Assembly (NCBI GenBank): GCA_946183415.1
Contig: CAMHAM010000031.1
Location: 1-33,813 of the forward strand
Source of the DNA: an uncultured Prevotella sp.
GTDB lineage: Bacteria > Bacteroidota > Bacteroidia > Bacteroidales > Bacteroidaceae
Length of the DNA: 33,813 nucleotides
Direction: 5' to 3'
A program made the translations under genes and the position numbers. This document shows positions 1-8,215 of the stretch, piece after piece. Below the pieces are notes generated by a model that made no database searches, was not told the DNA's origin, and was given only the letters and a program-made list of their open reading frames with translations. Numbering within the stretch: the first letter of the stretch is position 1; each line of letters starts with the position of its first letter.

Positions 1-1483
1 CGCAATAAGAGATAGTCTTCTCGTCGGGGCGACGGTTCTTGACCTCCCAGAAGATTGAGCACACGTTGATATCCTCATCGCGTACCTCCTTAATTGTCTT
101 AATCCAGTAGTCGGGGATATTCATGGCCATACGATAGTCGAAGCCGTAGCCACCATCCTCGAACTTTGCGGCCAGTCCTGGCATACCTGAAACCTCCTCA
201 GCAATCGTGATAGCATCAGGGTTCACCTCGTGGATCAGACAATTTGCAAGTGTCAGATAACAGATGGCGTTATCATCCTCATGACCGTTAAAGTAGTCAC
301 CATAGCCTCCAAAGGCCTCACCCAGTCCGTGTGAGTAATATAGCATCGATGTTACGCCATCAAAACGGAAACCGTCGAACTTAAACTCCTCAAGCCAGTA
401 CTTACAGTTCGAAAGCAGGAAGTGGAGAACATCGTCCTTACCATAGTCGAAGCAAAGTGAATCCCATGCTGGGTGCTCATGACGGTCTCCGGGATAGAAG
501 AACTGATTAGGATCTCCTGCGAGATTGCCCAGACCTTCCACCTCATTCTTGACAGCGTGTGAGTGAACGATATCCATAATCACTGCAATACCATTCTTAT
601 GAGCAGTATCAATGAGTTCTTTCAACTCTTCTGGTGTACCGAAGCGACTGCTGGGAGCAAAGAAACTCGACACATGGTAACCGAACGACCCATAATAGGG
701 GTGTTCCTGAATAGCCATCACTTGGATACAGTTATAACCATCCTTGATAATACGTGGCAGAACATTGTCCTTAAACTCAGTATAGGTACCCACCTTCTCG
801 GCATCCTGTGCCATACCTACATGGCACTCATAGATGAGCAGCGGATTCTTCTTAGGCTTAAAGTTCTTCTTTTTCCACTCATAGGGTTTCTCCGGGTTCC
901 AAACCTGAGCTGAGAATATCTTTGTCTGATCATCCTGTACTACACGCTGACACCATGCAGGGATACGCTCACCTTCCCCACCGTTCCACTTTACCTTCAT
1001 TTTGTACAGCTGACCGTGTTTCAAGGCCTTCTCTGAGAGTTTAAGTTCCCAGTTTCCTGTTCCTTCAATGCGCTTACAGCGATACTTCTCGTCTTCTTGC
1101 CAATTATTGAAATCACCAATCAGGTAAATGTCAGTGGCATTAGGTGCCCACTCACGGAACACCCACCCCTTAGAGAGTTTGTGAAGTCCGAAATACAGAT
1201 GACCAGTGGCAAAATCCGAAAGTTTTTTCTTGCCATTTTGCGTCAGCTGGTTAATCTTCCATACTGCGTGGTCATGACGTCCACGAATCGCGCCTTCGAA
1301 AGGCTCCAGCCATGAGTCGTTTCTCACCAGCCCTATATGTTGGGGCTCTGTCTGGTCTACAATCTTCTCAACTTTCTTTGCAACTACTTTTTTTGCCGTA
1401 GTCTTCTTGGCTGTCGCCTTCTTAACAGGAGCTGCAACCTTCTTGGTGTCAGACTTCTTTGCTGTTGTTTCTTTCTTTGCCAT
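1..1483 (-). CDS. glgB: 1,4-alpha-glucan branching enzyme, GH13 (C-terminus beyond window)
   Basis: Transfers alpha-1,4-glucan segments to make alpha-1,6 branches in glycogen, in the cytoplasm. My own reading of the minus strand from the ATG at 1483-1481 stays open to base 1 (494 codons), so the C-terminal part is missing. A CBM48-like module (around FREWAPNA and GDFNNW) is followed by the GH13 barrel. The barrel shows the YECHVGMA strand, HPYYGSFGYH, FDGFRFDGVTSM with nucleophile D375, and TIAEEVSGMP with the acid/base at E429. The style resembles eukaryote-like GH13_8 branching enzymes. The first 40 or so residues are an unusual Lys/Ala/Thr-rich tail (repeated AKK, TAKK) ahead of the normal start of the enzyme. 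It is the last gene of a probable MORN-yhcH-glgB operon; the yhcH stop lies 3 nt upstream. The family call is very secure; the role of the tail is unknown. Confidence 0.95.
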   Translation of the reverse strand, partial: MAKKETTAKKSDTKKVAAPVKKATAKKTTAKKVVAKKVEKIVDQTEPQHIGLVRNDSWLEPFEGAIRGRHDHAVWKINQLTQNGKKKLSDFATGHLYFGLHKLSKGWVFREWAPNATDIYLIGDFNNWQEDEKYRCKRIEGTGNWELKLSEKALKHGQLYKMKVKWNGGEGERIPAWCQRVVQDDQTKIFSAQVWNPEKPYEWKKKNFKPKKNPLLIYECHVGMAQDAEKVGTYTEFKDNVLPRIIKDGYNCIQVMAIQEHPYYGSFGYHVSSFFAPSSRFGTPEELKELIDTAHKNGIAVIMDIVHSHAVKNEVEGLGNLAGDPNQFFYPGDRHEHPAWDSLCFDYGKDDVLHFLLSNCKYWLEEFKFDGFRFDGVTSMLYYSHGLGEAFGGYGDYFNGHEDDNAICYLTLANCLIHEVNPDAITIAEEVSGMPGLAAKFEDGGYGFDYRMAMNIPDYWIKTIKEVRDEDINVCSIFWEVKNRRPDEKTISYC

Positions 1484-1486
1484 ATC

Positions 1487-1933
1487 TTACGCTTTTACTT
1501 TGAATATCGCTTTTTTGATTTCCTCCTTTTCAATGATACAAGGGGCATGACCATCCTGTGGGAAAAAGATGGCCATCTGTCCAGGATTCACGGTCACATA
1601 GGTCTGAGCCTTTGTATCACCGTATTTTGTGATGTCCTTCTCGACATTATATTCAAAGTCGGGAAGGTCTTCCAATGGTGTGTAACCAAATGTCTCCGCA
1701 CAGGTGATAGGGATCTGGATGTCAATCATATTGATATGAGTCTCCAGAATGGCTGTGTCTTTTGTGCGCTGCTTAGCCAACGACAGATTCAAGAACAGGT
1801 CTTTGTCCTTGATAGGATACTTTCCTGCTTCCATCGTCTGCAGGTCGTTAGTCTTCAAAAACTCTACTACGTCGGCAAACAACGGGTTCAGTGCCACGTA
1901 TTTGCCCAAATTGTCGATTGTGTCGATAATCAT
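1487..1933 (-). CDS. YhcH/YjgK/YiaL family protein (DUF386)
   Basis: A 148-residue protein of the YhcH/YjgK/YiaL family, a small cupin-like beta-barrel linked elsewhere to sugar or sialic-acid metabolism (EbgC-type beta-galactosidase subunit relatives). What is visible is the family pattern: an N-terminal MIIDTIDNLGKY, a central ETHINMIDIQ strand with ETFGY after it, and a C-terminal GQMAIFFPQDGHAPC followed by KKAIFKVKA. The conserved His and Glu of ETH and DGHAP probably bind a metal. It lies between the MORN gene (38 nt upstream) and glgB (3 nt downstream) on the same strand, so all three are likely co-transcribed. The substrate cannot be told from the sequence; the glgB neighbour hints at carbohydrate metabolism. 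Confidence 0.85.
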   Translation of the reverse strand: MIIDTIDNLGKYVALNPLFADVVEFLKTNDLQTMEAGKYPIKDKDLFLNLSLAKQRTKDTAILETHINMIDIQIPITCAETFGYTPLEDLPDFEYNVEKDITKYGDTKAQTYVTVNPGQMAIFFPQDGHAPCIIEKEEIKKAIFKVKA

Positions 1934-1971
1934 AATTGTTCTATTTTAGATTAGTTGAAAATTGTCATTCC

Positions 1972-3093
1972 TCAGTTGTCTCTTCTTACCTGCCGGTGAC
2001 CTCGTACATAGGTACCTTGTGCTGTAATGTTACCGTTACGGTCTTTTTCAACAAAGCGCCCGTCACGCTGATCGTCAACGTAGGTTCCCTCAAATCGGTT
2101 CCCTTCTCGGTCTTCCTCGATAGCTGTTCCATTCCTGCGACCATTCTTAAACTGGCCTTTAAATTTCGAGCCGTCAGCAAAGCGCACAACGCACTCACCG
2201 TGAGGCTGACCAGCCTTGAACAGTCCCTCTATTATGTCGCCACTCTTCTTGGTGAGTTTTCCGCGACCGTCTTGCTTGTCAGTCTTCCATTGTCCCACAT
2301 AAGTGTCACCGTTCTTCCAGATAAAGGTACCCTGTCCATGCTTGTCACCGTTCTGGAATTGTCCTGTATACTTGTCACCATTGGCATATTTAAAGATACC
2401 CGATCCAGTGCGCTCTCCACGAACATAGTCCCCCTCGTAAACGTCACCATTCTGAAACTTATAGATACCACGTCCATCCATCTCGTCATCCAGCCACTGT
2501 CCTATATAACTGTCACCATCAGCATACTTGAAGATACCTTTTCCCGATCGCAGGTTATCTTTCCACTCACCATCGTATGTAGATCCGTCGCCCCAATCGT
2601 AGAACCCCTTGCCATTCTTCTTGTCGTTCTGCCAGTCTCCCTTATAGAAAGCACCGCCTGCGAAGGTGTAGAGTCCTTTGCCTGAACGTTTGTCTTGTTT
2701 CCACTCACCGTCGTACTTGTCACCGTTGAAATAATACATCACACCATGACCATGCTGATAGTCACGGAACCAAAGCCCGTCGTAACGGTTATTATTTGAG
2801 AAATAGTAGATACCTTTGCCATGCTGCTGGTCCTGAAACCACTCACCCTCATACTTCTCACCGTCGTAGAATGTATAGATGCCGTACCCCTGACGCTTGC
2901 CCTTGACGTACTCACCTTCATACACATTACCATTCTTATATATAGTTTTGCCTTTACCATGAGGCTTACCAGCCATCATCTCACCCTGGTATTCGCCACC
3001 GTCTTTCGTCGTGGCTGAGCCAAGAGTTATCTTCTGCGCCCCTGCTGTCAGCGGGAGCAATGCTATGATCATTGAAAAAATATATGTCTTCAT
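1972..3093 (-). CDS. Secreted MORN-repeat protein
   Basis: A 373-residue protein made almost entirely of MORN repeats. I chose the start at 3093 because it gives a clean signal peptide (MKTYIFSMIIALLPLTAGA, cleavage before QK) just below a good promoter; an in-frame ATG at 3150 adds an implausible 19-residue leader. After the signal peptide, about 14 repeats of 23 residues run to the C-terminus, of the type YEGEW.ddqrhGkGiytf.nGd. The repeats degenerate in the last 60 residues, where the Gly pattern is partly lost. MORN repeats fold as a beta-solenoid and often bind lipids or proteins. The signal peptide places it in the periplasm or envelope. It heads the run with yhcH and glgB, but the functional link is unclear. 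Confidence 0.88.
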   Translation of the reverse strand: MKTYIFSMIIALLPLTAGAQKITLGSATTKDGGEYQGEMMAGKPHGKGKTIYKNGNVYEGEYVKGKRQGYGIYTFYDGEKYEGEWFQDQQHGKGIYYFSNNNRYDGLWFRDYQHGHGVMYYFNGDKYDGEWKQDKRSGKGLYTFAGGAFYKGDWQNDKKNGKGFYDWGDGSTYDGEWKDNLRSGKGIFKYADGDSYIGQWLDDEMDGRGIYKFQNGDVYEGDYVRGERTGSGIFKYANGDKYTGQFQNGDKHGQGTFIWKNGDTYVGQWKTDKQDGRGKLTKKSGDIIEGLFKAGQPHGECVVRFADGSKFKGQFKNGRRNGTAIEEDREGNRFEGTYVDDQRDGRFVEKDRNGNITAQGTYVRGHRQVRRDN

Positions 3094-3120
3094 TTGATAA
3101 TTTGCGTTACATTGAGAATG

Positions 3121-3151
3121 CAAATTTACACACATTTTCTGAGATATCAAA
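3121..3151 (-). promoter_or_regulatory. Bacteroidetes-type promoter of the MORN-yhcH-glgB operon
   Basis: On the minus strand a TTTG -33 box (3151-3148) lies 19 nt before TAAATTTG (3128-3121), matching the Bacteroidetes TTTG/TAnnTTTG consensus. Transcription would start near 3114, leaving a leader of about 20 nt before the ATG at 3093. Confidence 0.75.
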
Positions 3152-3191
3152 TTTTTCTCAGACTTATTAACGTTTATTTCCGATTATTTAT

Positions 3192-3199
3192 TACCTTTG
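3192..3199 (+). promoter_or_regulatory. Promoter -7 box for kdsB
   Basis: TACCTTTG fits TAnnTTTG and ends 8 nt before the kdsB ATG at 3208. The predicted transcript would therefore start almost at the start codon (nearly leaderless). No good TTTG box is seen 19-21 nt upstream; the region there is only TTATTAACG-like. Confidence 0.5.
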
Positions 3200-3207
3200 T
3201 ACCCTGT

Positions 3208-3951
3208 ATGAAATATATCGCCATTATTCCAGCCCGTTATGCGTCGACACGCTTTCCGGGTAAGCCGCTGGCAGTTCTCGGCGGAAAGACTGTCATTCAG
3301 AGGGTTTACGAGCAGGTGAGCAGTATCCTGCCTGAGGTTTATGTCGCAACCGACGACGAGCGCATTTTTACTGCAGTCGAGGCTTTTGGCGGTCGTGCCG
3401 TAATGACTCGTTCTGACCATAAGAGCGGTACCGATCGTATTCAGGAGGCTGTTGAAAAGACAGCTACCGATGCCGACGTCATCATCAATGTGCAAGGCGA
3501 CGAACCCTTCATCCAGCCCTCACAGGTTGAAACCCTGATGCATCTCTTCGACGATGCCTCAACACAAATTGGCACTCTGGGCAAACCTTTCGAGAGTCTT
3601 GAGGCTGTCATGAACCCTAATTCCCCGAAGATCGTCACTGACGTTCGTGGCTTCGCCCTCTATTTCAGCCGTTCTGTCATCCCATTTATTCGTGGTGTAG
3701 GCGAACATGAGTGGTTCGATCACTACCCCTTTCTCAAACATTTGGGTGTCTATGCATATCGCCGCAATGTACTAGCCGAGGTAACTCGCCTGCCCCAGAG
3801 CAGTCTTGAAAAAGCTGAGAGCCTTGAACAACTTCGCTGGCTACAAAATGGTTATCGTATCCGTGTTGGACTGACCGATGTTGAGACTGTCGGTATTGAC
3901 ACTCCCGAGGATCTTGAACGGGCAGAATTATTCCTCGCTAACATTAAATAA
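3208..3951 (+). CDS. kdsB: 3-deoxy-manno-octulosonate cytidylyltransferase (CMP-Kdo synthetase)
   Basis: Activates Kdo with CTP to CMP-Kdo, the donor for the LPS inner core, in the cytoplasm. The start at 3208 gives 247 residues, the usual length; the open frame extends upstream to 3094 but that part is promoter sequence. Diagnostic motifs are IPARYASTRFPGKPL (CTP binding) at the N-terminus, VATDDERI, NVQGDEPFI (metal and nucleotide binding), LGVYAYRR, LEKAESLEQLRWL and the C-terminal GIDTPEDLERAE. It is the first of four tightly packed plus-strand genes. kdsC follows after 6 nt, so two steps of the Kdo pathway are encoded side by side. Confidence 0.97.
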   Translation: MKYIAIIPARYASTRFPGKPLAVLGGKTVIQRVYEQVSSILPEVYVATDDERIFTAVEAFGGRAVMTRSDHKSGTDRIQEAVEKTATDADVIINVQGDEPFIQPSQVETLMHLFDDASTQIGTLGKPFESLEAVMNPNSPKIVTDVRGFALYFSRSVIPFIRGVGEHEWFDHYPFLKHLGVYAYRRNVLAEVTRLPQSSLEKAESLEQLRWLQNGYRIRVGLTDVETVGIDTPEDLERAELFLANIK

Positions 3952-3957
3952 ACTAAT

Positions 3958-4476
3958 ATGATCAATTATGATTTGAACAAGATACGGGCTATTATCTTTG
4001 ATGTCGACGGTGTGTTGAGTTCTGAGACCATCACCATGTCATCTGAAGGTGAGCCTTTGCGTACAGTGAATATCAAGGATGGTTATGCCATCCAGTTGGC
4101 CATGAAACTCGGCCTGCGCATAGCTATCCTCACAGGTGCCAAGACACGGAGTGTACGTGTGCGCTACGAAGGGTTAGGTGTCGAGGATATCTACGTGGGA
4201 TGCGCCGTAAAGATTGAGACCTACGAAGCCTTCCTCAAGAAATATGGTTTTAGCGACGAAGAAGTCATGTATATGGGTGACGATATCCCTGATCTTGAGA
4301 TCATGCGCCGTGTGGGCTGCCCTGTGTGTCCCAAGGATGCCTGTACAGAAATCAAAAATGTCAGTATCTATGTCAGCGACCGTATCGGCGGACATGGTTG
4401 TGGGCGTGATGTCATCGAACAGACTCTCCGCGCCCAAGGCAAATGGATAATGGATAAAACTGCATTCGGATGGTAG
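3958..4476 (+). CDS. kdsC: 3-deoxy-manno-octulosonate-8-phosphate phosphatase, HAD family
   Basis: Dephosphorylates Kdo-8-phosphate to Kdo, just before the KdsB step. It has 172 residues, a capless type C0 HAD enzyme of the usual KdsC size. HAD motif I is [10 protein letters not shown] with D15 as nucleophile and D17 as acid/base. Motif II is ILTGAK, with the nearby arginines of [11 protein letters not shown], and motif III is [15 protein letters not shown]-terminal [11 protein letters not shown] segment is typical of KdsC tetramers, where it reaches the neighbouring active site. Its last 7 nt overlap the start of maf, which suggests translational coupling. Confidence 0.94.
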   Translation: MINYDLNKIRAIIFDVDGVLSSETITMSSEGEPLRTVNIKDGYAIQLAMKLGLRIAILTGAKTRSVRVRYEGLGVEDIYVGCAVKIETYEAFLKKYGFSDEEVMYMGDDIPDLEIMRRVGCPVCPKDACTEIKNVSIYVSDRIGGHGCGRDVIEQTLRAQGKWIMDKTAFGW

Positions 4477-5039
4477 ACTACAAACTTATTCTTGCAAGCA
4501 ATTCTCCACGTCGGCGCGAGCTGTTAGCAGGTCTCGGCATTCCTTTTGAGGTGCGCGTACTTTCGGACATCGATGAGTCTTTTCCAGCCGACCTCCCTGT
4601 GTCGAAAACCGCTCTCTATATAGCCAGCAAAAAAGCTGAAGCATATAAGGATTATATTTCTGATAATGAATTGATTATAACGGCCGATACCGTTGTTATT
4701 GTCAATCATGAGATACTGGGTAAACCTATCGACGAGGCTGATGCTATACGCATGCTCCACAAACTCAGCGGGCGTACCCATCAGGTCACAACGGGTGTCT
4801 GTATGTTAACTGCCACGCAGGAACGTCGTTTTGATGTCACAACCGATGTCACCTTCAAGACTCTCACCGACGATGAGATTCAATATTACGTCTCGCATTA
4901 CAAGCCTTTCGACAAGGCTGGTGCCTATGGCATCCAGGAATGGATAGGTTATATAGGTGTCACTGGTCTGCATGGCAGCTATTACAATGTCATGGGCTTG
5001 CCCGTACAGAGAATCTACGAATTTTTAAATCAATTATAG
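4470..5039 (+). CDS. maf: Maf-family nucleoside triphosphate pyrophosphatase
   Basis: A 189-residue Maf protein: hydrolyses dTTP/UTP or modified nucleotides to the monophosphate and pyrophosphate, guarding nucleotide pools. The N-terminal [12 protein letters not shown] is the Maf signature phosphate-binding loop. ITADTVV holds the catalytic Asp, followed by [10 protein letters not shown] and [12 protein letters not shown]. The C-terminal DKAGAYGIQ and [11 protein letters not shown] complete the family pattern. The ATG overlaps the kdsC stop by 7 nt. The YhdE (dTTP/UTP) type is more likely than YceF, but this was not tested. Confidence 0.95.
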   Translation: MVDYKLILASNSPRRRELLAGLGIPFEVRVLSDIDESFPADLPVSKTALYIASKKAEAYKDYISDNELIITADTVVIVNHEILGKPIDEADAIRMLHKLSGRTHQVTTGVCMLTATQERRFDVTTDVTFKTLTDDEIQYYVSHYKPFDKAGAYGIQEWIGYIGVTGLHGSYYNVMGLPVQRIYEFLNQL

Positions 5040-5041
5040 CA

Positions 5042-5569
5042 ATGACAGATTTCAAGACTCTGGCGCAAACGCGCCGCAGCCACCGTAAGTTCACCACGGA
5101 GGAAATTGACCCTGATGACTTGAAACTCATCCTCCGGGCCGCCCTCATGTCACCCACATCGAAGAGTCAGCGCGCCTGGCAGTTTGTCGTAGTAGACGAT
5201 AAACTTGACCTCCAGAAGCTCGCTGATGCCAAGAATCTCGGTTCACAATTCCTCAAAGATGCCCCTGTGGCTATCGTCGTGTTAGGCGACCCCATGCAGA
5301 ACGACTGTTGGGTGGAGGATGGTTCTATCGCTGCCATCTCCATGCAGTATCAGGCCGAAGACCTGGGATTAGGTTCGTGTTGGATCCAAATGCGCGGACG
5401 CGGACTCGACGACGGCACCCCTGCCGATGAGGTAATACGTGGTGTGCTCGATATTCCCGGCAATATGAACTGCCTCTGTATCCTCGCCCTGGGTCACTGG
5501 ACTGATGAACGCAAACCACAGGCTGAAGACCGTCTAAAATGGGAAAATGTCCACCTCAACAAATATTGA
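5042..5569 (+). CDS. Nitroreductase family protein
   Basis: An FMN-dependent NAD(P)H oxidoreductase of the nitroreductase superfamily, 175 residues. I chose the ATG at 5042, 2 nt after the maf stop, because the family signature begins there: TRRSHRKFTTEEID, a variant of the usual RRSvRkf FMN-phosphate motif. ALMSPTSKSQRAWQFVVV, the FLKDAPVAIVVL strand, and GLGSCWIQMRGR in the region that contacts the flavin follow. The C-terminal LALGHWTDERKP matches the usual lGyp.e.p.p turn. The physiological substrate is unknown. It is the last gene of the kdsB-kdsC-maf operon and is followed by a strong terminator. Confidence 0.92.
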   Translation: MTDFKTLAQTRRSHRKFTTEEIDPDDLKLILRAALMSPTSKSQRAWQFVVVDDKLDLQKLADAKNLGSQFLKDAPVAIVVLGDPMQNDCWVEDGSIAAISMQYQAEDLGLGSCWIQMRGRGLDDGTPADEVIRGVLDIPGNMNCLCILALGHWTDERKPQAEDRLKWENVHLNKY

Positions 5570-5632
5570 GGAACTATTTAAATTATAATAAGGTATAAAT
5601 ATGCTGGAGCTAATTAAGAATTAACGATAATT

Positions 5633-5667
5633 AATCCGAAACTTAAGATGGTTTCGGATTTTTTTTG
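5633..5667 (+). terminator. Rho-independent terminator of the kdsB operon
   Basis: A perfect 10-bp stem AATCCGAAAC / GTTTCGGATT (5633-5642 with 5651-5660) has an 8-nt loop TTAAGATG and runs directly into a T tract to 5666. It ends at the -7 box of the tkt promoter. Confidence 0.9.
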
Positions 5668-5675
5668 TAATTTTG
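5668..5675 (+). promoter_or_regulatory. Promoter -7 box for tkt-rpiB
   Basis: TAATTTTG matches TAnnTTTG and sits about 36 nt before the tkt ATG. Its expected -33 region would fall inside the terminator hairpin and has no clear TTTG (only TTAAG), so terminator and promoter overlap. Confidence 0.6.
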
Positions 5676-5711
5676 CCCGCATATTTTATACTTATCACTA
5701 ATTTATTCATT

Positions 5712-7724
5712 ATGAACGACAACAAAGTTATGAACATGGCAGCGGATAATATTCGTATCCTTGCTGCATCTATGGTTGAGAAAGCAAAATCGGGTCACCC
5801 CGGTGGTGCTATGGGTGGTGCTGATTTCATCAACACCTTGTACAGCGAGTTTTTGGTTTACGATCCCGAGAATCCCGCATGGGAGGGTCGCGACCGTTTC
5901 TTCCTCGATCCTGGACACATGGCTCCTATGCTTTACAGCCAGTTATGCCTCATCGGCAAATACACACTCGAGGATCTGAAAAACTTGCGTCAGTGGGGTT
6001 CAGTAACACCTGGTCACCCCGAGCGCGAGATTGAGCGTGGCATTGAGAACACGTCTGGTCCGCTTGGACAGGGACATACCTTTGCCGTTGGCGCAGCTAT
6101 CGCAGCTAAGTTCCTGAAGGCTCGTCTGGGCGACGTGATGAACCAGACCATCTATGCCTACATCAGCGACGGTGGCGTACAGGAGGAGATCTCACAGGGT
6201 GCTGGTCGTATTGCCGGTAACCTGGGACTTGACAACCTTATCATGTTCTACGACGCAAACGATATCCAGCTGTCTACCAAGACCGAGGTAGTGACCAGCG
6301 AGGACACTGCCAAGAAGTATGAGGCTTGGGGTTGGTACGTACAGAAGATTGACGGTAACGACGTTGATCAGATTCGTGAGGCCATCAAGAAAGCACAGAC
6401 AGAGAAGGAGCGTCCTTCACTCATTATAGGTCATTGTGTCATGGGTAAGGGTGCCCGCAAGGCTGATAACAGTAGCTATGAGAGCAACTGCGCTACTCAT
6501 GGTGCTCCTCTCGGGGGCGACGCTTACATCAACACGATGAAGAACCTGGGTGCTGATCCTGAGAACCCGTTCCAGATCTTTCCAGAGGTGAAGGAACTGT
6601 ATGCTAAGCGCGCTGAAGAACTGAAGAAGATTGTGGCTGAGCGTTACGCTGCAAAGGCAGAATGGGCTAAGGCTAATCCTGAGAAAGCAGCCCAGCTCGA
6701 GGAATGGTTCAGCGGCAAGGCTCCGAAAATCGACTGGAGCAAGGTTGAGCAGAAGGCTGGTTGTGCTACTCGTAGTGCATCTGCAGCTGTTCTCGGTCAG
6801 CTCGCTGAGCAGGTGCCTAACATGATCTGTGCATCTGCCGACCTCTCGAACTCAGATAACACCAATGGCTTCCTCAAGAAGACCAAGGACATCGTTCGCG
6901 GTGATTTCTCTGGTGCATTCTTCGAGGCTGGTGTGGCTGAGCTCACTATGGCTTGCTGCTGTATCGGTATGGCTCTGCACGGTGGTGTCATCCCCGCTTG
7001 CGGTACCTTCTTTGTATTCTCAGACTACATGAAGCCCGCCGTACGTATGGCAGCCCTCATGGAGTTGCCCGTGAAGTTCATATGGACCCATGATGCCTTC
7101 CGCGTTGGTGAGGACGGTCCTACCCACGAGCCTGTAGAGCAGGAGGCACAGATCCGTCTGATGGAAAAACTGAAGAACCACCACGGCAAGAACTCTGTAC
7201 TCGTTGTCCGTCCTGCCGATGCCGAGGAAACCACCGTTTGCTGGCGCATGGCTATGGAAAACATCGACACGCCTACAGCTCTTATCTTCTCTCGCCAGAA
7301 CATCGAAATGTTGCCTGAAGGCAATGACTACACTCAGGCTACCAAGGGTGCTTACGTTGTAGCTGGCTCTGATGAAAACTACGACGTCATCCTGTTGGCT
7401 TCTGGTTCTGAGGTTTCAACCCTCGAGGCTGGTGCTAAGCTTTTGGCTGCCGATGGTATCAAGACGCGTGTAGTCAGCGTTCCTTCAGAGGGTCTGTTCC
7501 GCAGCCAGAGCAAGGAGTATCAGCAGAGTGTGCTCCCAGCTGGTAAGAAGAAGTTCGGTCTCACCGCAGGTCTGCCTGTCAACCTCGAAGGTCTGGTAGG
7601 TGCTGACGGTACTGTTTGGGGACTTGAGAGCTTCGGTTTCTCTGCTCCTTATAAGGTACTCGACGAGAAGCTCGGCTTCACCGGAGAGAATGTTTACAAG
7701 CAGGTTAAAGCCCTTCTTGGATAA
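5712..7724 (+). CDS. tkt: Transketolase
   Basis: Thiamine-diphosphate enzyme that moves two-carbon units between pentose phosphate and glycolytic sugars. The start at 5712 gives 670 residues, normal for a full-length one-chain transketolase. The N-terminal half has AKSGHPGGAMGGADF, DPGHMAPMLYSQL, TPGHPE and GPLGQGHTFAVGAA. The ThDP/metal motif reads SDGGVQEE...DANDIQLST where most enzymes have GDG; I believe this variant is usual in Bacteroidetes. The middle domain carries an FEAGVAE-type Glu and the FFVFSDYMKPAVRMAAL and THDAFRVGEDGPTHEPVEQ motifs. It is followed after 17 nt by rpiB, a second enzyme of the non-oxidative pentose phosphate branch. Confidence 0.97.
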   Translation: MNDNKVMNMAADNIRILAASMVEKAKSGHPGGAMGGADFINTLYSEFLVYDPENPAWEGRDRFFLDPGHMAPMLYSQLCLIGKYTLEDLKNLRQWGSVTPGHPEREIERGIENTSGPLGQGHTFAVGAAIAAKFLKARLGDVMNQTIYAYISDGGVQEEISQGAGRIAGNLGLDNLIMFYDANDIQLSTKTEVVTSEDTAKKYEAWGWYVQKIDGNDVDQIREAIKKAQTEKERPSLIIGHCVMGKGARKADNSSYESNCATHGAPLGGDAYINTMKNLGADPENPFQIFPEVKELYAKRAEELKKIVAERYAAKAEWAKANPEKAAQLEEWFSGKAPKIDWSKVEQKAGCATRSASAAVLGQLAEQVPNMICASADLSNSDNTNGFLKKTKDIVRGDFSGAFFEAGVAELTMACCCIGMALHGGVIPACGTFFVFSDYMKPAVRMAALMELPVKFIWTHDAFRVGEDGPTHEPVEQEAQIRLMEKLKNHHGKNSVLVVRPADAEETTVCWRMAMENIDTPTALIFSRQNIEMLPEGNDYTQATKGAYVVAGSDENYDVILLASGSEVSTLEAGAKLLAADGIKTRVVSVPSEGLFRSQSKEYQQSVLPAGKKKFGLTAGLPVNLEGLVGADGTVWGLESFGFSAPYKVLDEKLGFTGENVYKQVKALLG

Positions 7725-7741
7725 ATATAAACATAATAAAT

Positions 7742-8182
7742 ATGGATATCAAAGTAATTGGTTTAGCATCCGACCACGCTGGCTTTGCTTTAAAACAATT
7801 CGTTAAGAAGTACCTCGATGAGAAAGGCTACGCCTATAAGGATTATGGCACTTACAACGAGGACTCATGCGACTACAGTGATTTCGGTCACGCTTTGGCA
7901 GAGGGGATTGAGCAGGGTGAGGTATTCCCTGGTATCGCTATCTGCGGTTCTGGTGAGGGCATCAACATGACACTCAACAAACATCAGAGCATCCGTGCCG
8001 GTCTTTGCTGGATTCCCGAGATAGCCCACCTCATCCGTCAGCATAACAATGCCAACGTATTGGTAATGCCCGGACGCTTCATTGATGAAGACATGGCCCG
8101 AAAGATTATGGACGAGTACTTCACGACTGAGTTTGAAGGGGGACGCCATCAGAAGAGAATCGACAAGATTCCATGCAAATAA
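7742..8182 (+). CDS. rpiB: Ribose-5-phosphate isomerase B
   Basis: Interconverts ribulose-5-phosphate and ribose-5-phosphate; RpiB/LacAB fold, 146 residues. Key sites are ASDHAG at residues 9-14 and AICGSGEGI with the likely catalytic base C68. IRQHNNANVLVMPGR and the C-terminal GGRHQKRIDKI phosphate-binding segment also match. It lies 17 nt after tkt and before a strong terminator, so the two genes form one pentose phosphate operon. The GSGEGI variant of the usual GTGiG loop still fits the family. Confidence 0.95.
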   Translation: MDIKVIGLASDHAGFALKQFVKKYLDEKGYAYKDYGTYNEDSCDYSDFGHALAEGIEQGEVFPGIAICGSGEGINMTLNKHQSIRAGLCWIPEIAHLIRQHNNANVLVMPGRFIDEDMARKIMDEYFTTEFEGGRHQKRIDKIPCK

Positions 8183-8183
8183 T

Positions 8184-8210
8184 AAATCCCGCCAAATTGG
8201 CGGGATTTTT
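8184..8210 (+). terminator. Terminator after rpiB (possibly bidirectional)
   Basis: A perfect 10-bp stem AAATCCCGCC / GGCGGGATTT (8184-8193 with 8199-8208) has loop AAATT and a short T run. It starts 2 nt after the rpiB stop and is the only hairpin between rpiB and the convergent MFS gene ending at 8216, so it may serve both strands. Confidence 0.88.
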
Positions 8211-8215
8211 ATTTG

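Noticed and set aside
1936..2685. Open frame of 249 codons on the plus strand
   Set aside because: Antisense to the MORN gene; its regularity merely mirrors the 23-residue repeats on the other strand.
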